From positions 121,001-185,000 of the forward strand of contig RPFO01000765.1 of assembly GCA_009746045.1 (NCBI GenBank): a stretch of 64,000 nt of DNA, in the 5' to 3' direction. This DNA is from Mesostigma viride (lineage: Eukaryota > Streptophyta > Mesostigmatophyceae > Mesostigmatales > Mesostigmataceae). Positions 60,917-64,000 of this stretch are shown piece by piece (position 1 is the first letter of the stretch; every line of letters starts with the position of its first letter). Both the position numbers and the translations under genes were made by a program. A model generated the notes under the pieces. That model was not told where the DNA came from. It ran no database searches and saw nothing but the letters and a program-made list of their open reading frames with translations.

Positions 60917-61668
60917 AAATTTTGGCGTGGCGAAAAATAAGAGAATGAGCAGAATCTGATAACCATTCAAGCTCAAGGGTTTAGAGTTTGGCCCCCAAAT
61001 GCCAGAAAACAACAATGAGGGCCGGCGAAAAGTTAGACGTAGGTCATCATGCATTTTATGTGAATTGCCGCATGGTCCGAAGACACACATCATGACTGCC
61101 AAGAGCATGAGCCCTTTGTGCTAGGGATGGCATGCACCCGTTTGCAAACGGCGGTAAAAATTCATGCTCACGAGGCAAACTTGTGGCCATCAGTGCCCCG
61201 CTTGCGCTACCTGTTTGATAAATTTCCGGCGGACACACTGCTTTGCCATTTGTCAGCCACACACTGAGGGCACTGAGGGAAGGATCATGTCACGTGTGCA
61301 TCTGAGCGGTGGCCGATGAATGCGTTCGGCTGGGTCGGGGCGCGATCAACTGAGCTCTGCGTGGATCAATCACAAGAGGGATGGGGTTTTGCCATTCCCA
61401 TTCGTGACAAGACCGGCACCTGATCAGCCGGGTTTCCTTTCCCTATTTGCAAACTGGTGCCCACGCAACTCTTTCCATGTTGTGTGCTCTGCAGATCTAG
61501 TCCCCCCAGCCCTTTCACCAGGAAAGTTTTATTGGGAGTAAAACCTTCCTGGTTAAATTGCGCAGGGCCACGGCCCACACGTCAGAAGCTGGGAGACGCG
61601 TGCCCTTCATGGAGACTCAGGTGCACTTAAGTTTGGCTGTTTGATTGGTTGGCCCCTCAATTGCAGCG
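60917..61668. other. No gene recognised
   Basis: 3' flank of the ankyrin-TIR gene. No canonical AATAAA close to the stop (AATAAG at about 60938). No repeat match found. Confidence 0.35.
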
Positions 61669-62435
61669 CCTGATGAAGGGGGCAAAACCTACTGGCACTC
61701 GAAGGCCCTCGGCGAGCACCGCAAGCGCATGCTCCTCAAGGTCCTGGTCCTCACGGTGCTCACGTATGGCGCCGAGGCATGGACGCTCACGGACACGCTG
61801 GTGGCCAAGCTAAACGGCACGGTAACCAGGATGCTCCGTCAGGCCCTGAATGTAGGGTTTTCCACGCATATGTCTTTAGAATCTTTGTACCAGGGCATGC
61901 CTCGCATTTCGGACGAGATTAGACAGCGTAGGATAGCATTCTAGGACATCTTGCTCGCACCAGCCAGGTAGACACCGACCTCGGTCTGGCCGGCCCCCAG
62001 CGGCTTGGCGAGCCAGGGCTGCATATCCTGACCTGGCCTGGCCCCAAGGACATTCCTACTAAGAAGGTAGGCAAACATGTCATGACCTACCCACAGCAGT
62101 TGCTGGCTGACCTAGTGGTCCTAGCTCAGCTAGTTTGAACATCGCATTCACTCCCTCTCTCTTGCTTGGACTGCTATGCAGGACAAGAAGAGGTGGAAGA
62201 CCATTGTCCAGGCTCATACGCCTGCCCCTGTGGGCAAGCCCCCTCCCCCCAAGCGGAAGGGGCGCTTTGCTGTGTAGAATAGGTAGGGTTTCCTAGATTA
62301 GATTAGCTTAGAGTTATATTAGTTAGTTCGGTTTCGCGGCTGTGTCCCCCCTCCATCCATCCACGGGAATATGTGCTACATGATCTCCCAACGGGTTCAT
62401 GTTATAATTTAATTTAATTTAATTTAATGAAGGGG
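61669..62435 (+). mobile_element. 5'-truncated LINE (family B), better copy Y
   Basis: RT C-terminal sequence, 3' coding end KRKGRF and stop near 62275, hairpin 62378-62402 (ACATGATCTCCC...TTCATGT) and (AATTT)n tail. It is the reference against which copy X at 3319-4135 shows extra tetramers. Confidence 0.88.
61681..61944 (+). pseudogene. LINE RT C-terminal fragment
   Basis: 'GEHRKRMLLKVLVLTVLTYG', 'TDTLVAKLNGTVTRMLRQAL', 'SLYQGMPRISDEIRQRRIAF', then a frameshift and stop. Downstream coding resumes out of frame (SLAWTAMQDKKRWKTIVQ near 62155-62210). Not functional. Confidence 0.85.
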
Positions 62436-62831
62436 GCTGGGGCTGCGCTAGCAACTCAGAGCTAGCCAGCTACGGCATCACAGTAGGTTGCGGAAAGACT
62501 ATAAAAAATGGCTTATGTTCTAGCTGTAGGCATGCACTTCGCGGGCGCATGACAAGCCAATGTGCACGCGCCGGTGAAGCCGGAGTTCCTGGAGCTAATT
62601 TATGCTAGCTCCTTCCATCGCCAAATTTAATATACCAGCCAGGTTCCACGATCACCAAGTTCTACCAGCTTTTGATATAATCTAATTCATTTGTACATGT
62701 ATACATTCGAGCTCGACTTCATGGAACAATTAACGTATTGCTGCAAGGGACAAACAGACACTTACACGTTTTGTGCACACCTGTAGATATATTGATGATG
62801 TTATTTCCATTAATTTATAAATACATTTCTT

Positions 62832-63290
62832 GTTTTTGGTCCATTGGAGTTCCAGTTCCCACCAAGAGAAAATTTTATTTTACATTTTTGTGTGCTAGGC
62901 TTTATACGGACAGCCTATACCACACCTTCAAACACAGTGCACATCATTATCAAGTTGGTTATTGTAGCACCATGCTGGGGGCCCAGCATACTCGAACACA
63001 AGGCGTTGCCCCTCTCAGCAGCGTGGGTGGGTGGGTGGGAGGGAGCTGAAAAGAGGCCTCCCTACGTCCCCTACTCTACACCACTCTAAGTACTGACTAT
63101 CATTCACATTGCGCCACGCAGGCCTGCCGGCTGGCGCAGGTACAAGGTGTACGGACTGCCCATCACAGTTGCGCCACGCCTGGCGGCTGGTGCAGGGAAC
63201 AAGGTCTAGTGACGTACGTTAGAAGCTACCTAGGCCTGCACTCCGGAACCACACTCAGCCTCGGCACAAAAAGGGCCGGCCGGTGCAGTA
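62832..63290 (+). mobile_element. Repeat element R1, compact copy
   Basis: Same order of unique segments as 55620-56870, but with only four GGGT units (63025-63040) and one AAGAGAAA. It probably shows the unexpanded state. Confidence 0.7.
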
Positions 63291-63380
63291 CCCTCGTGAC
63301 AAGCGCTAGTCTAAGTACGCTACCTACGGCAGGTCGGTCCCCTTTGAGCCCGTCCACGCGTCATATATAAAATGGGCGAA

Positions 63381-63642
63381 GCTCAGCAAATTAACTAATT
63401 AAAGAAACTCGTGCTCCGTTGGGGAGTCACGGAGAATTACCCCCGATCGATCGATGGATGGATGGATGGATGGATGGATGGATGGATGGATGGATGGATG
63501 GATGGATGGATGGATGGATGGATGGATGGATGGATGGATGGATGGATGGATGGATGGATGGATGGATGGATGGATGGATGGATGGATGGATGGATGGATG
63601 GATGGATGGATGGATGGATGGATGGATGGATGGATGGATTAA
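63381..63642 (-). mobile_element. LINE 3' end with expanded (GGAT)n
   Basis: Minus-strand hairpin 63411-63434 (GTGCTCC-GTTGGGGAGTCACGGAG on the plus strand) with a TTAA-rich tail to the left. To its right, where the copy at 30.6 kb has (CATC)4, lies a 46-unit array. Confidence 0.7.
63453..63640 (+). repeat. (GGAT)n microsatellite, about 46 units
   Basis: Uninterrupted GATG/GGAT tetramers. Trp-Met-Asp-Gly frames are artefacts. Confidence 0.98.
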
Positions 63643-64000
63643 TTAATTAATTAATTAAAATCATAGCTCCGTTGGGAGCATATGTAACACATAGCCCTGA
63701 GAAAGGGGCATCTATGGGTTTGTAATACAATCAGGGCTACAACCTGCAGGTGGAGGATATGTACAACTGTCACCTGCTCTGGGTGCACAAGGTGCACCTG
63801 CACCGCCATGATGGTTCATGCCTCCTTAACAAGCACAGGCACCCAGGGGGGCTTGAGGAGAGGGCCTAGAAGGCCTGCATGACATATGGGGTGGAGGGTA
63901 TGTGGCTAGGCTATAGCTGGTGTACACATGGCATCTCAGCAGAGAGTAACTCCCTGCATAGGCATCGCATGGCTAAATTCTTAATGCGTCATCCATGGGA
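63643..64000 (-). mobile_element. LINE 3' region (family C)
   Basis: On the minus strand it ends with a hairpin (63661-63687, inner GCTCC-CAAC-GGAGC) and a TTAATTAA tail; the body matches 17680-17950. It continues past the window edge. Confidence 0.7.

Overview
The window is nuclear DNA of a eukaryote, most likely an alga or related protist. It has GT-AG introns, genes broken into many small exons, LINEs, a chromovirus-type LTR retrotransposon, hAT and piggyBac-like DNA transposons, a U-box protein and an ankyrin-TIR protein. I see no bacterial operons, rRNA genes or intact tRNA genes. I cannot assign the lineage more closely from sequence alone. All exon boundaries are read from splice signals and reading frame only.

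Layout. 1-1.3 kb: last exon of a Pro/Lys-rich protein. 1.4-6.7 kb: decayed LINE pieces, a 929-bp composite of giant palindromes with tRNA-like cargo, and two LINE ORF1 remnants. 6.8-17.6 kb: a complete Ty3-type retrotransposon on the minus strand with identical 571-bp LTRs and a 5-bp target duplication. It encodes gag, pol with a chromodomain, a small 5' ORF with an RNase H1 N-terminal (viroplasmin-like) domain, and a large unknown 3' ORF. 17.6-20 kb: LINE pieces and a 688-bp (AATG)n array. 20-27 kb: mostly non-coding, with one small hypothetical ORF and a U-box exon. 28-30.7 kb: two LINE reverse-transcriptase C-termini facing away from each other. 31.6-33.4 kb: decayed gag of a second LTR family. 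33.4-42.5 kb: an old decayed copy of the first retrotransposon holding two nested stacks, LINE plus hAT and LINE plus piggyBac-like. 45.1-60.9 kb: one 13-exon ankyrin-TIR gene whose introns are full of minisatellites. 61.7-64 kb: more LINE ends and a (GGAT)n array.

Biology. The ankyrin-TIR gene reads as a signalling or innate-immune-like protein: a possible N-myristoylation start, two ankyrin blocks coded as one 33-codon exon per repeat, and a C-terminal TIR domain interrupted by about 100 low-complexity residues.

The most unusual signal is mutational. Wherever a decayed repeat copy can be laid against a better preserved relative here, it carries extra palindromic tetranucleotides (CTAG/AGCT, GATC, CATG, GGCC/CCGG, AATT/TTAA). 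Two unrelated element families show it. A second general signal is a short hairpin, a CTCC/GGAG stem with a CAAC-type loop, close to the 3' end of several otherwise different LINE families.
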